Assembly (NCBI GenBank): GCA_002389765.1
Contig: DGQM01000024.1
Span: 140,411 to 204,410 of the forward strand
Source: Bacteroidetes bacterium UBA4414
Lineage (GTDB): Bacteria; Bacteroidota; Bacteroidia; Chitinophagales; Chitinophagaceae
Length of the DNA stretch: 64,000 nt
Direction of reading: 5' to 3'
Each line of letters opens with the position of its first letter. Position 1 is the stretch's first letter. The translations under genes were made by a program, and so were the position numbers. Positions 8,121 through 15,589 of this stretch are shown here, one piece after another. The notes under the pieces are model-generated. The model had not been told where the DNA came from. It did not search any database and worked only from the letters and a program-made list of their open reading frames with translations.

Positions 8121-9446
8121 TTATTTAGCGATAGCTATTTTTACTTTCTTATTCTTAATCTTCTTATCCTTAATAAGGTGCAGCGCATGGCTGGCCTTTA
8201 TTTTTTTGATGGATACGAAAGAGAAGAAATCCTTTACTTCTATCAGACCAATGTCTTCTTTCTTTAGTTCTGCCTGTTGAGAAAGGAAACCAACAATATC
8301 TATTTTATTCACCTTGTCTTTCTTGCCTGCAGCTATAAACAATGCAGTCCACTTTGGTTTTTCAGGCAGGTGTTTATCTTCCTGTATTTCCATTTCTGCA
8401 ACGTTTTCTTCATGCAGGTATTTAGGCAATGTTTCTTCCGGCGATAGTATCAGTATTGCCGTACCACTTGCATCCATACGTGCTGTACGCCCGTTGCGGT
8501 GGGTAAAAATATCTTCTGTATGCGGCAGGTGATAGTGAATGATGTAGCGTATGTTTGGAATGTCCAATCCGCGTGCAGCAATATCCGTAGTTACCAACAG
8601 GTCTACAGCACCACTGCGGAATTTGAACAGCGCACTGTCTCTGTCCTTTTGTTCCATTGCACCGTGATAAAACTCATTCAGCACCCCTTGTTCTGTAAGC
8701 CAGTTGCTGGTACGTTCTACAGACTCTCTGTGATTGCAGAATATGATAGCAGAGCGATTGCCTATCTGGCAAATCAGCTTCAGCAGTGTTTCCAGTTTGT
8801 CTTTGTCTTCAGAATGTACTGTTTTTACTTCCAGCCCCAAAGATTCTGTAAGTTTCTCAGACAAATAGTTGAGCCTTACAGGATTTTCAAGTTGCAGAAA
8901 ATCAGGAACCTCTACTGCCTCTGTGGCAGATGTAAGAATGCGCTTATTGATATTGGGCAGCGATTCGATGATAAATGATACTTCTTCCAGAAAACCCAGC
9001 TCCAGCGATTTATCAAATTCATCCAATACAATAGTGGTGATGCTGTCTGTAGTAATACTTTCTCTGCGTATATGGTCGCACAGTCTGCCTGGTGTACCTA
9101 TCAGCACAGCTGGTGGTTCTATCAGGTTGTTTTCTTCTATCTCGCGTTTGTGCCCGCCATAGCAGCAGGTTGTTTTAAAACCTGTGCCCATACTTTTGAA
9201 GACAAGTTCTATTTGCTGTGCCAGTTCTCTGGATGGCACCACTATGATAGCCTGTGTGTTTTGGTTGGACTTATCCAGTTGGGCCACAATCGGCATCAGG
9301 AAAGCAATGGTCTTACCGCTGCCAGTGGCAGAAAGCAGTACCATATCATTGTCTTTTTGTCCCGCATCCACAGCTGCAAGCTGCATTTCGTTCAGCTTGT
9401 CAATCTTCATGTTGGACAATATTGTATCTACAGAGAAATTTTGCAT
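8121..9446 (-). CDS. DEAD-box helicase with DbpA-type RNA-binding domain and DEFD box
   Basis: A 441-residue helicase. Motif I is ATGSGKT, motif Ia VPSREL, motif III SAT and motif VI HRNGRTARM, but motif II reads DEFD instead of DEAD. After about residue 365 a DbpA/CsdA-like RNA-binding domain follows (KWTALFIAAGKKDKVNKIDIVGFL and VKDFFSFVSIKKIKASHALHLI), ending in a lysine-rich strand. In E. coli DbpA this domain targets 23S rRNA hairpin 92, so a role in large-subunit assembly is likely but the Phe in motif II and the divergence mean the substrate may differ. Its -7 box lies only 5 nt before the ATG. Confidence 0.9.
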   Translation of the reverse strand: MQNFSVDTILSNMKIDKLNEMQLAAVDAGQKDNDMVLLSATGSGKTIAFLMPIVAQLDKSNQNTQAIIVVPSRELAQQIELVFKSMGTGFKTTCCYGGHKREIEENNLIEPPAVLIGTPGRLCDHIRRESITTDSITTIVLDEFDKSLELGFLEEVSFIIESLPNINKRILTSATEAVEVPDFLQLENPVRLNYLSEKLTESLGLEVKTVHSEDKDKLETLLKLICQIGNRSAIIFCNHRESVERTSNWLTEQGVLNEFYHGAMEQKDRDSALFKFRSGAVDLLVTTDIAARGLDIPNIRYIIHYHLPHTEDIFTHRNGRTARMDASGTAILILSPEETLPKYLHEENVAEMEIQEDKHLPEKPKWTALFIAAGKKDKVNKIDIVGFLSQQAELKKEDIGLIEVKDFFSFVSIKKIKASHALHLIKDKKIKNKKVKIAIAK

Positions 9447-9451
9447 CGCCG

Positions 9452-9459
9452 CAAAGGTA
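9452..9459 (-). promoter_or_regulatory. -7 promoter box TACCTTTG, 5 nt from the start codon
   Basis: Exact TAnnTTTG on the minus strand. With transcription starting about 7 nt after the final G, the mRNA would begin at or next to the ATG of the DbpA-like gene, so the transcript would be leaderless or nearly so. Confidence 0.55.
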
Positions 9460-9481
9460 CGTTCTTTATTCGGTCTAATGC

Positions 9482-10147
9482 CTATTGCACACGGTACCGT
9501 ACAAGCCTGTTTTCTAGCACCATCGGCGCGCCTAAGTAGATACCAGTTGTGTAGCGAACTAAACCTATGTTTTTTGCATAGCTGTAACAGTATTCGACTT
9601 GCTTTTTGTTAACTGTTTTGTAACTGAATATGCGTCTGAAGCTGGATGTGGTAAATGTGCCTGCAGGTAAAGTAATAGGAGTGTTTATAAAGCCCATTAT
9701 TTCTGTTACTTGCATGGTATCTGATGTTGCAGAATTTGGTTCGAATGTGAATGATCTGAATACTCTGTATAAGTCCTCAGAAGAAAATTGGATTTCACCA
9801 TTGTGATTTACAACATAACTCAGCGAGTCTCTGATAATATCGTGTCCGATGGGTATTGTTGAACTTTGTGACATACTTACTGTAATCGTATGATGGTATG
9901 CTTTACCATTTATTATTGTATCAGCAACAACATAGCAACTGTCAAAACTGTTTTCCGCATGTTCTGCACCGTTGATGCTGTCAAGTGTATAGTGTTGGTA
10001 TATCCAATAGTTTCCCTGTTTTACTGCAGAATAGTCATCATATACTTTGGTGCTAGGTGTCGGGTTGATGGGTTGTTCTGTTTTATCCTTTTTACAGGAA
10101 AACAAACTGAGGGTTGCAAAAGCAATCACGCAAATACGATATTTCAT
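9482..10147 (-). CDS. Lipoprotein of unknown function
   Basis: A 221-residue protein with a lipoprotein signal (MKYRICVIAFATLSLFSCKK, lipobox LFSC with the acylated Cys followed by charged residues). The mature part starts with a Thr/Pro linker, then a beta-rich domain (DDYSAVKQGNYWIYQHYTLDS) and a second beta segment ending in YTTGIYLGAPMVLENRLVRYRVQ. The phrase KQGNYWIYQ is frequent near the N-terminus of Bacteroidota lipoproteins that have no assigned role. The ATG at 10147 is preferred over 10165 because it leaves a normal-length signal peptide. It is divergent from the DUF6624-like gene. Confidence 0.7.
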   Translation of the reverse strand: MKYRICVIAFATLSLFSCKKDKTEQPINPTPSTKVYDDYSAVKQGNYWIYQHYTLDSINGAEHAENSFDSCYVVADTIINGKAYHHTITVSMSQSSTIPIGHDIIRDSLSYVVNHNGEIQFSSEDLYRVFRSFTFEPNSATSDTMQVTEIMGFINTPITLPAGTFTTSSFRRIFSYKTVNKKQVEYCYSYAKNIGLVRYTTGIYLGAPMVLENRLVRYRVQ

Positions 10148-10180
10148 AAAGGAGGTTTTCAGCAAGAACGCTCACTGTAT

Positions 10181-10207
10181 TTTGATATTATATGGGCAAT
10201 AATTTTG
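10181..10207 (+). promoter_or_regulatory. Promoter: TTTG, 15-bp spacer, TAATTTTG
   Basis: TTTG at 10181-10184 and an exact TAnnTTTG (TAATTTTG) at 10200-10207, 77 nt before the ATG of the DUF6624-like gene. The 15-bp spacer is shorter than usually quoted for this promoter class but recurs at 32438 and 54007 in this window. Confidence 0.55.
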
Positions 10208-10284
10208 TATTGCACACGTTGGAGGCTGTTAATTAACACTTTTGTCGCATTATGGGGTAGTATATTTAGTGAAACCGCCGCAAT

Positions 10285-11250
10285 ATGAAAAACATACTCT
10301 TTTTTGTTGCTATCTTTTATACTAACACTTTATCTGCGCAGGTATATCAGCAAAAGATGTTTGATAATAGCTATTTTGAAGCAACAAAGAGTGCGCAAAG
10401 GCTGTATGACACTAAACAGTATCTAGCGTCGGGTATGGCTTACAGCAAAGCTTTTGCCGATGCAGGTGGTAAATGCATATTGCAGGATAGATACAATGCT
10501 GCTTGCGCATTGTCTATGGCTGGCAATGCAGATAGTGCAATAGTGTATTTACAGTTAGCTGTAGCAGGCAAATACACAAATTACAATCACCTGATTCTAG
10601 ATACTGATTTGGAACTATTGCATAAAGATGTCCGTTGGGCTGAAATATGCAGACAGGTATATCAAAATCGTTTTATTGGCATACCTGCTGCAAATACAAG
10701 CTTGGTGCATCTACTCGATACCATTATGCAGAATGATCAGCGAGCACGTACACGTTTTGAGAGTACACAAGAGAAATTCGGTACAAATTCAAAAGAATTC
10801 AGAGACTTGATAACCGAGATGAAGAGGAGTGACTCAGTGAATGTTTTGACAGTTACGCAAATACTTGATACACATGGTTGGCCACGTATGCAAGAGGTTG
10901 GAACTGAAGCTACGCATGCAGTGTTTATGGTGATACAGCATGCTGATATTAGTGTACAAGAAAAATACCTGCCCATGGTTCGCAATGCTGTTAAAGCCGG
11001 AGATGTTAGAGCATCGTCTCTTGCCTTGCTGGAAGACCGTATTGCTGTTAGTAATGGTAAAAAACAATTGTACGGTACTCAATTAGGAATGAAACAGGAT
11101 GGAACTTATTATCTCGAAGACCTCGAAGATCCTGACGGTGTAGATATACGCCGTGCTTCTATGGGGCTCGGTCTGCTTGCTGATTATCTGTTGCATTGGA
11201 ACCTTAAATGGGATGTTGCAGCATACAAAAAGGAGCATAATATCAAATAG
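10285..11250 (+). CDS. Secreted DUF6624-like protein with TPR-like N-terminal part
   Basis: A 321-residue protein with a Sec signal peptide (MKNILFFVAIFYTNTLSAQ). The first half has a TPR-like helical array (YFEATKSAQRLYDTKQYLASGMAYSKAF, ARYNAACALSMAGNADSAIVYLQLAV) and the second half has the pattern HAVFMVIQHADISVQEKYLPM, ALLEDRIAVSNGKKQLYGTQ, which I recognise as the DUF6624 type. The biochemical role is unknown. The conserved His-Ala-Asp and Glu-Asp-Arg positions may be catalytic or structural. A promoter at 10181-10207 precedes it. Confidence 0.72.
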   Translation: MKNILFFVAIFYTNTLSAQVYQQKMFDNSYFEATKSAQRLYDTKQYLASGMAYSKAFADAGGKCILQDRYNAACALSMAGNADSAIVYLQLAVAGKYTNYNHLILDTDLELLHKDVRWAEICRQVYQNRFIGIPAANTSLVHLLDTIMQNDQRARTRFESTQEKFGTNSKEFRDLITEMKRSDSVNVLTVTQILDTHGWPRMQEVGTEATHAVFMVIQHADISVQEKYLPMVRNAVKAGDVRASSLALLEDRIAVSNGKKQLYGTQLGMKQDGTYYLEDLEDPDGVDIRRASMGLGLLADYLLHWNLKWDVAAYKKEHNIK

Positions 11251-11276
11251 TTCCTGAGCAGGGTCTATAAAAAATA

Positions 11277-11312
11277 ATACATAAGAGTTTGATGTATTGA
11301 AAACTTATGTAT
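11277..11312. promoter_or_regulatory. Inverted repeat upstream of the PadR-type gene
   Basis: ATACATAAG (11277-11285) and its exact reverse complement CTTATGTAT (11304-11312) are separated by 18 bp. The right arm runs into TATCTTCG, a -7-like box, 20 nt before the ATG of the PadR gene. PadR regulators usually bind ATGT/ACAT-type dyads at their own promoter, so this is a plausible autoregulatory site, though the arm spacing is longer than in the best-studied cases. Confidence 0.5.
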
Positions 11313-11338
11313 CTTCGTATCAGAAAACGGAGATTGAA

Positions 11339-11680
11339 ATGATATTTTCATCAGAGTTGATAAAAGGCACGTTGAAAACAATTGTGCTGAAGCTGCTGGC
11401 CGACAACAAAAAGATGTATGGCTACGAGATAACACAAACAGTTAAGGAACTTACCAAAGACAGGATACAGCTTACTGAAGGTGCGCTGTACCCCACACTG
11501 CATGCGTTAGAGGCCGATGGCTTGCTGACTACAGAGGTAGAATATATAGGCAAGCGTGTACGCAAGTACTATAGCCTGAGCCCCAAGGGTAAAAGCAAAG
11601 CTAAAGAGCGGGTGAATGAGTTTACAGAGTTTGTAGAGGCCATGCAATCATTATTAGACATTAAACCTAGATTGGCATAA
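11339..11680 (+). CDS. PadR family transcriptional regulator
   Basis: A 113-residue winged-helix regulator. The ATG at 11339 is chosen because MIFSSELIKGTLKTIVLKLLADNKKMYGYEI is the usual N-terminus; the ORF could start 14 codons earlier, inside the inverted repeat. The recognition region is RIQLTEGALYPTLHALEADGLL and the wing is VRKYYSLSPKGKSKAKE. PadR proteins are mostly repressors of membrane transporters or membrane-sensor partners and respond to small molecules. The stop codon overlaps the start of the next gene (TAATG), so the pair is translationally coupled. Confidence 0.93.
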   Translation: MIFSSELIKGTLKTIVLKLLADNKKMYGYEITQTVKELTKDRIQLTEGALYPTLHALEADGLLTTEVEYIGKRVRKYYSLSPKGKSKAKERVNEFTEFVEAMQSLLDIKPRLA

Positions 11681-12399
11681 TGTACCGCATCACTGACCAA
11701 CAAGTTGATTTTATTCTCGACGACATAAGACGTCGTGGCGTTGAGATGGAGGATCTGCAGTATAACCTCCTGGATCATATTTGTTGCATCATTGAGCAAA
11801 ACCTCGAAGAGGGTGGAGACTTTGAGGCTTACTATCAGCAAACAGTTGCCGCATTTTACAAACAGCAATTGTCTGAAATAGAAGAGGAAACCATCCGATT
11901 GTTAACATTCAAAAACTATTACGGTATGAAAAAACTGATGATGGGCTGTGGTGCGTTTTCTGCATTAGCATTTGTAGTTGGTTCGTTTTTTAAAGTAATG
12001 CATTGGCCCGGAGCAGGTGTAATACTTGGGCTAGGATTTCTGGTATTCTGCCTTATGTTCCTGCCATTGCTTTTTCTGCTAAAGACAAAAGAGTCTGGCT
12101 CGGGTAGAGATAGGGTAGTACTGGGTGCAGCCACACTGGCCGGTATATTCTATGGCATATCCATGCTGTTTCAGGTTATGCATTGGCCGGGGTCACGTAT
12201 TATCTGGCTTTCTACTTTAGCTCTGTCTGCTTTTGTATTGCTACCACTGTACTATTTCAACGGCATACGCAAGCCCGAGGCTAAGACCAATACAATTGTT
12301 ACCAGCATTATACTGATAGGCGTATTGGGAATGCAGTTTACACTTACGGCACTGCACAAAAAGCCCGAACCAACAACACAGTTGCAGGCTGGTAAATAG
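11680..12399 (+). CDS. Membrane protein with duplicated HWPG motif, coupled to PadR
   Basis: A 239-residue protein. Residues 1-80 are soluble and helical (QQVDFILDDIRRRGVEMEDLQYNLLDHICC), the type of N-terminal segment seen in PadR-associated membrane proteins. Five predicted membrane segments follow at about 88-105, 113-135, 146-165, 172-193 and 204-223. Two of the loops carry the same octamer-like motif, FKVMHWPG at 104-111 and FQVMHWPG at 164-171, 60 residues apart, pointing to an internal duplication. HWPG after a membrane helix also occurs in the gliding-motility protein GldL, but this protein lacks the rest of that family. Function is unknown; the operon suggests a membrane sensor or a target of the PadR regulator. 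Confidence 0.75.
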   Translation: MYRITDQQVDFILDDIRRRGVEMEDLQYNLLDHICCIIEQNLEEGGDFEAYYQQTVAAFYKQQLSEIEEETIRLLTFKNYYGMKKLMMGCGAFSALAFVVGSFFKVMHWPGAGVILGLGFLVFCLMFLPLLFLLKTKESGSGRDRVVLGAATLAGIFYGISMLFQVMHWPGSRIIWLSTLALSAFVLLPLYYFNGIRKPEAKTNTIVTSIILIGVLGMQFTLTALHKKPEPTTQLQAGK

Positions 12400-12429
12400 A
12401 TTTTTCTCTTCTGCTTTTTTATTAGAAAC

Positions 12430-12460
12430 GGCGCGGCATTTTTGCCGTGCCTTATTTTTT
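12430..12460 (+). terminator. Intrinsic terminator of the PadR operon
   Basis: A 9-bp GC-rich stem (GGCGCGGCA with TGCCGTGCC, one G-T pair) and a 4-nt loop, followed by TTATTTTTT. It lies 30 nt after the stop of the HWPG membrane protein. Confidence 0.8.
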
Positions 12461-12492
12461 GGCATAGTATTTGCATAATATGCGTAAATTTG
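12458..12492 (+). promoter_or_regulatory. Promoter for the TPR gene: TTTG, 23-bp spacer, TAAATTTG
   Basis: Exact -7 box TAAATTTG at 12485-12492. A TTTG at 12458-12461 would be the -33 element with a long spacer; another TTTG at 12470 is too close. The leader to the TPR gene would be about 180 nt and contains a small open frame at 12513-12590. Confidence 0.5.
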
Positions 12493-12676
12493 TAACACTA
12501 ATATTTTAAGTTATGCGCCTGCTGATACCATACAAGTCTCTATACTGCCTCATTGCGGCAGCAGGGCAGGCTGTGTTTACATTTAGTTAGCTTCCGTCGT
12601 AATTACAGTTTTCCTGTTTCATTGGCAATGCATATTGCCCTACCAAACTATTTATCACAATCTAATTATTACAGCT

Positions 12677-13195
12677 ATGAGAGCTGCAGACAAATATTAT
12701 TTAAAAGCGAGGGATTACTATCCTTACGATTACGATGAAGCGTTGGAAGCGCTGGAGTACGGCTTATCTTGCGATGACGAACACGCAGGACTGTTAGTGC
12801 TGAAGGCTCGTATTTACTATACCGACCTGAAAAGGTTTGACGCCGCAAAAGAATGTTTTGAACTGGCATTGTATTACGATGCTGCATTCATAGATACATA
12901 CTATGCTTATCTCGATTTTGCATTAACAACCGAAGACTATCAACTGATGGCAAAACTTGTTGCAAAAGCCATGAAGCAGAAGGGTATAGATAAGGCTGCT
13001 GTTTTATACAAAGAAGCACTGATGCACGAAATGTGCGGTAACTATGACAGTGCAGTTAAAAGCCTTGCCAATGCAAGAATGTATTGCACATCGGGCAAGA
13101 GCCTTACATTCTACGAAGAAGAGGCCGAACGTGTGCAGGAAAAAGAACGCACCATGCGAGCAAGACAATTGCCTATCAATATTATCCTGAAGTAG
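12677..13195 (+). CDS. Tetratricopeptide-repeat protein
   Basis: A 172-residue all-helical protein without signal peptide. The start at 12677 (MRAADKYYLKARDYYPYDYDEALEAL) follows a long leader; an earlier ATG at 12635 would add 14 hydrophobic and polar residues that look like leader sequence. TPR-like pairs are seen around residues 2-30, 34-66 (HAGLLVLKARIYYTDLKRFDAAKECFELAL) and 100-135 (KAAVLYKEALMHEMCGNYDSAVKSLANA). The end is charged and basic. It probably serves as a cytoplasmic protein-protein adaptor; partners cannot be inferred from the neighbours. Confidence 0.7.
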   Translation: MRAADKYYLKARDYYPYDYDEALEALEYGLSCDDEHAGLLVLKARIYYTDLKRFDAAKECFELALYYDAAFIDTYYAYLDFALTTEDYQLMAKLVAKAMKQKGIDKAAVLYKEALMHEMCGNYDSAVKSLANARMYCTSGKSLTFYEEEAERVQEKERTMRARQLPINIILK

Positions 13196-13205
13196 TAATG
13201 TTTCG

Positions 13206-13232
13206 AAGCGCTGCAATGGCAGCGCTTTTTTA
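13206..13232. terminator. Hairpin terminator between TPR and HxlR genes
   Basis: A 9-bp stem (AAGCGCTGC with GCAGCGCTT), a 4-nt loop and TTTTTA after it. It serves the TPR gene and reaches the end of the convergent HxlR gene. Confidence 0.8.
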
Positions 13233-13646
13233 TTTATTGTTTTTCTTCAAAGCAGTCATCATTTGTTTGGTGATAGTTGCTTTATCTTTTTTCAACAGCT
13301 TTCCATAGGCAACAGCATCATTTGATACAGGCAGGTGTTCATCAGCCCATAGTATCATTTCTATCAGTATGGGCAGCAGGTCTATGCCTTTGTTGGTAAG
13401 CTTGTAGTATATTTTTGCTTTACTATCAGGGTGCTCTGCTTTGGTTAGTATGCCTGTAGCTTCCAGCATTGCAAGTCTGTCTGCCAGTACATTGGTCGCA
13501 ATCTTTTCTGCCGATTTCAAAAACTCGTTATAGGTGTTCTTCCCGTTCATCATAATATCCCGCACTATCAACAGCGACCATTTATCGCCTATAATATCCA
13601 ATGCGGAGCTGATCGGGCAGTCAGAACGTTGCTTCAATTGTTTCAC
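13230..13646 (-). CDS. HxlR family winged-helix regulator, GTG start
   Basis: A 138-residue MarR-like regulator. The start codon is GTG at 13646, and no in-frame ATG is seen in the short stretch before it. The conserved first helix with the redox-type cysteine is present (RSDCPISSALDIIGDKWSLLIVRDIM), then the wHTH (SAEKIATNVLADRLAMLEATGIL) and the wing (KIYYKLTNKGIDLLPIL). HxlR proteins often sense aldehydes, quinones or oxidants through this Cys. It is divergent from a VOC-superfamily gene and a dyad lies in the shared promoter region, so it most likely controls that gene and itself. Confidence 0.92.
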   Translation of the reverse strand: MKQLKQRSDCPISSALDIIGDKWSLLIVRDIMMNGKNTYNEFLKSAEKIATNVLADRLAMLEATGILTKAEHPDSKAKIYYKLTNKGIDLLPILIEMILWADEHLPVSNDAVAYGKLLKKDKATITKQMMTALKKNNK

Positions 13647-13665
13647 GATGCAATAATATAAAATT

Positions 13666-13684
13666 AACTTGCTTTTTGCAAGTT
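13666..13684. promoter_or_regulatory. Dyad operator in the HxlR/VOC divergent promoter
   Basis: AACTTGC and its exact reverse complement GCAAGTT flank a 5-nt T spacer. The dyad lies directly upstream of the -7 box TAACTTTG at 13693-13700 of the VOC gene and 20 nt from the HxlR start, the expected place for a repressor site of the divergent regulator. Confidence 0.65.
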
Positions 13685-13692
13685 GATTTATT

Positions 13693-13700
13693 TAACTTTG
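13693..13700 (+). promoter_or_regulatory. -7 promoter box TAACTTTG of the VOC gene
   Basis: Exact TAnnTTTG, 18 nt before the ATG. The TTG at 13669-13671, inside the dyad, would be a -33 element with a 21-bp spacer, so binding at the dyad should block transcription. Confidence 0.6.
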
Positions 13701-13718
13701 TCAAAACACTTATTCATT

Positions 13719-14069
13719 ATGCTTACAGATATTCACCCGAAACTACCCATGAGGGATAAGGCGAAGACGCGCAGCTTTTATATCAATCAATTAGGCTTCA
13801 AAGAGTTTGGTAGTGCAGATTTTGATGGCTACCTGATGGTAGAGAAGGATAGTATTCAGATACACTTCTTTGAGTTTAAAGATTTGAACCCTAAAGAGAA
13901 CTATGGGCAGGTATATATACGTACTAGTGATATTGATGGGTTATACCGGGTATTCAAAGAAAAAGATGTTGAGTGCAGCCCGCTGGAACATAAGCCATGG
14001 ATGCAGCGCGAGTTTTCTACGCTAGACCCTGATAATAATCTGTTGACATTCGGGCAAAACGTATTTTAA
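13719..14069 (+). CDS. VOC-superfamily protein (glyoxalase/bleomycin-resistance type)
   Basis: A 116-residue protein with the two beta-alpha-beta-beta-beta modules of the vicinal oxygen chelate fold: KLPMRDKAKTRSFYINQLGFKEFG with DSIQIHFFEF, and GQVYIRTSDIDGLYRVFKEKDVE with FSTLDPDNNLLTFGQ. The sequence resembles bleomycin/glyoxalase-resistance proteins that bind or modify electrophilic compounds. The start at 13719 is chosen because the longer frame begins inside the promoter. Divergent placement with the HxlR regulator suggests induction by the compound it handles. Confidence 0.88.
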   Translation: MLTDIHPKLPMRDKAKTRSFYINQLGFKEFGSADFDGYLMVEKDSIQIHFFEFKDLNPKENYGQVYIRTSDIDGLYRVFKEKDVECSPLEHKPWMQREFSTLDPDNNLLTFGQNVF

Positions 14070-14074
14070 CCAAA

Positions 14075-14110
14075 ATGAAAAAAGCCACTCAATTGAGTGG
14101 CTTTTTTCAT
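14075..14110. terminator. Perfect 36-nt palindromic terminator
   Basis: An 18-bp perfect dyad (arms ATGAAAAAAGCCACTCAA and its complement) that gives a T-run on either strand. It lies between the VOC gene and the tRNA-Pro gene and can end transcription from both sides. Confidence 0.85.
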
Positions 14111-14115
14111 TTAAG

Positions 14116-14189
14116 TCGGGAAGACAGGATTCGAACCTGCGACCCCCTGGTCCCAAACCAGATGCGCTACCGGCCTGCGCTACTTCCCG
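14116..14189 (-). tRNA. tRNA-Pro (anticodon UGG)
   Basis: A 74-nt cloverleaf on the minus strand. The acceptor CGGGAAG pairs with CTTCCCG, the anticodon loop is TTTGGGA within CTGGTTTGGGACCAG, and the T arm reads GGTTCGAATCC. The discriminator base is A and CCA is not encoded. It follows tRNA-Ser by 36 nt and likely shares its transcript. Confidence 0.95.
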
Positions 14190-14225
14190 AACTTCCGGAT
14201 TCAATCTTCGCTGAAGAAACTCCAG

Positions 14226-14314
14226 CGGTGAGGGAGGGATTCGAACCCTCGGTACGGTTTGACCCGTACGACAGTTTAGCAAACTGTTGGTTTCGGCCTC
14301 TCACCCACCTCACC
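14226..14314 (-). tRNA. tRNA-Ser (anticodon GCU)
   Basis: An 89-nt tRNA with the long variable arm expected for serine. The acceptor GGTGAGG pairs with CCTCACC, the anticodon stem-loop is ACAGTTTGCTAAACTGT giving anticodon GCT, the variable arm is CGTACGGG...CCGTACCG-like, and the T loop is GGTTCGAATCC. The discriminator is G and CCA is not encoded. It decodes AGC/AGU. Confidence 0.95.
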
Positions 14315-14376
14315 ATTACCGCAAGCTAAGCCTGCAAAGCATGTTTAGCCGATTGATAATTCCCTTTTGGGGACTG

Positions 14377-14406
14377 CAAAGATAAAGGTATTCATGAAAT
14401 AACAAA
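14377..14406 (-). promoter_or_regulatory. Promoter of the tRNA-Ser/tRNA-Pro operon
   Basis: On the minus strand TTTG (14406-14403), an 18-bp spacer and TATCTTTG (14384-14377), both exact matches to the Bacteroidota consensus. It lies 62 nt before the tRNA-Ser 5' end and is the best promoter in this window. Confidence 0.8.
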
Positions 14407-14487
14407 AGATTTTTTCTAACAAAATCATATCATATTTAACCTTATGGATAATCCCGCTTTCAGCAAGCATTACAGGGGTTCCCATGC

Positions 14488-15588
14488 CTACTTTCTATTG
14501 AAGATATATTGCAATTGTACCATGAAATAATTGCGTTTGATGTATTCTTTTCCATCACTCGTTTTATTCATCAGGCTATGCCTATAGGTAGCACCCATGC
14601 CTATATTTTTAGTTACCATATAGCCTATGCCTGCTGTGGCACCAAAGTCTGTAGCCGGTACTTGTTTATTGTTTTCTGCCAAGTGTTTGTTTATCTCGTC
14701 TATCGTGTTTTGAGATGTGATGATGCGTTGTACATCTGCACCTGCATTTACATATAGCTTGTCAAATACTTTTACAGAAACACTGGGATTAAACTGCAGG
14801 TACGGCAATCGCTTACTATACTGCTCATATCTTTCAGATACGGTTGTCAGTTTCATTACGGTATCGGTAATATCGGAAGGTACAATCACTTCTTCTTCTG
14901 TCACGGTGGTGTGCTTTACAGAAACATCCTGCTGCCCCTGTACAAAGCCTAGCCCGGCAGTAAGCGTAATGCGTTTGTTGAGTTTATTGCTGATGCTTAG
15001 CCCCGCAGCAAAGCTGTTGTGGTTCTTGTACATAGCCATCCCTGTATTGATGCCAAACGTTGTGGTTCGTGCGCGTGGCTCATCATACAGTGGTAATATA
15101 TACTCAGTATGTTCTTTTTTTAGTCCCGGTTTATCAAATTGAAAAGCAGGCTCGTTGTTAGTGGCTATGGGTATGTTTTTCTGTTCTGCTTCGTAGTTTG
15201 TTTGCTCTGCTACAGTGCGTTTATCCAATATTGCTTTTTCCGTGGTCTTTGCAGTTTGTATTTGTACACGAGTGCTTATCGGTACATTATTAGTTGCAGT
15301 GATTGCTTCAGGTGTAGTTGTATATTCAATAGCGTTTTGTTGTATGTTATTGTTTACAATTATTGTCTCTTTGTTTGCATTGGGGTATAGGTACCATGCG
15401 GTGATGGCTGCTGCTATTGCAGCTGCGGCAGCAGCCTTTTTATACAGCAATGGTAGCAGCAACAGCGTTTTCGGCTTCTGTTTGCTATCCAGCATATGCT
15501 GCATACGCTCCCAATTGTCCTCGTTATAGGGGATCATTTCTTCCGAAACGATATCGGATAATCTTTTATCAAATTCCCTGTTAGTCAT
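14488..15588 (-). CDS. Anti-sigma-like membrane protein with C-terminal beta-barrel-like domain
   Basis: A 366-residue protein whose ATG at 15588 follows the sigma-factor stop by one base. The N-terminus (MTNREFDKRLSDIVSEEMIPYNEDNWERM) has the amphipathic segment seen in anti-sigma-like partners of Bacteroidota ECF factors, then one membrane helix at about residues 42-65 (AAAAAAIAAAITAWYLYP). A linker with repeated Thr/Asn follows, and the last about 170 residues show alternating beta strands (AGLSISNKLNKRITLTAGLGFVQGQ, FGATAGIGYMVTKNIGMGATYRHSL) ending in VQLQYIFNRK, as in outer-membrane barrel proteins. It probably spans from the inner membrane to the envelope and regulates the sigma factor; the barrel role is inferred. 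Confidence 0.72.
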   Translation of the reverse strand: MTNREFDKRLSDIVSEEMIPYNEDNWERMQHMLDSKQKPKTLLLLPLLYKKAAAAAAIAAAITAWYLYPNANKETIIVNNNIQQNAIEYTTTPEAITATNNVPISTRVQIQTAKTTEKAILDKRTVAEQTNYEAEQKNIPIATNNEPAFQFDKPGLKKEHTEYILPLYDEPRARTTTFGINTGMAMYKNHNSFAAGLSISNKLNKRITLTAGLGFVQGQQDVSVKHTTVTEEEVIVPSDITDTVMKLTTVSERYEQYSKRLPYLQFNPSVSVKVFDKLYVNAGADVQRIITSQNTIDEINKHLAENNKQVPATDFGATAGIGYMVTKNIGMGATYRHSLMNKTSDGKEYIKRNYFMVQLQYIFNRK

Positions 15589-15589
15589 A

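Noticed and set aside
14022..14329. Open frames over the tRNA genes on both strands
   Set aside because: They cover tRNA-Pro and tRNA-Ser and have no coding signature; the tRNA cloverleafs explain the sequence.
15215..15529. Plus-strand frame with a long hydrophobic alanine stretch opposite the anti-sigma gene
   Set aside because: It is the reverse reading of the TM segment; the minus-strand gene has a family-like layout and a coupled sigma factor.
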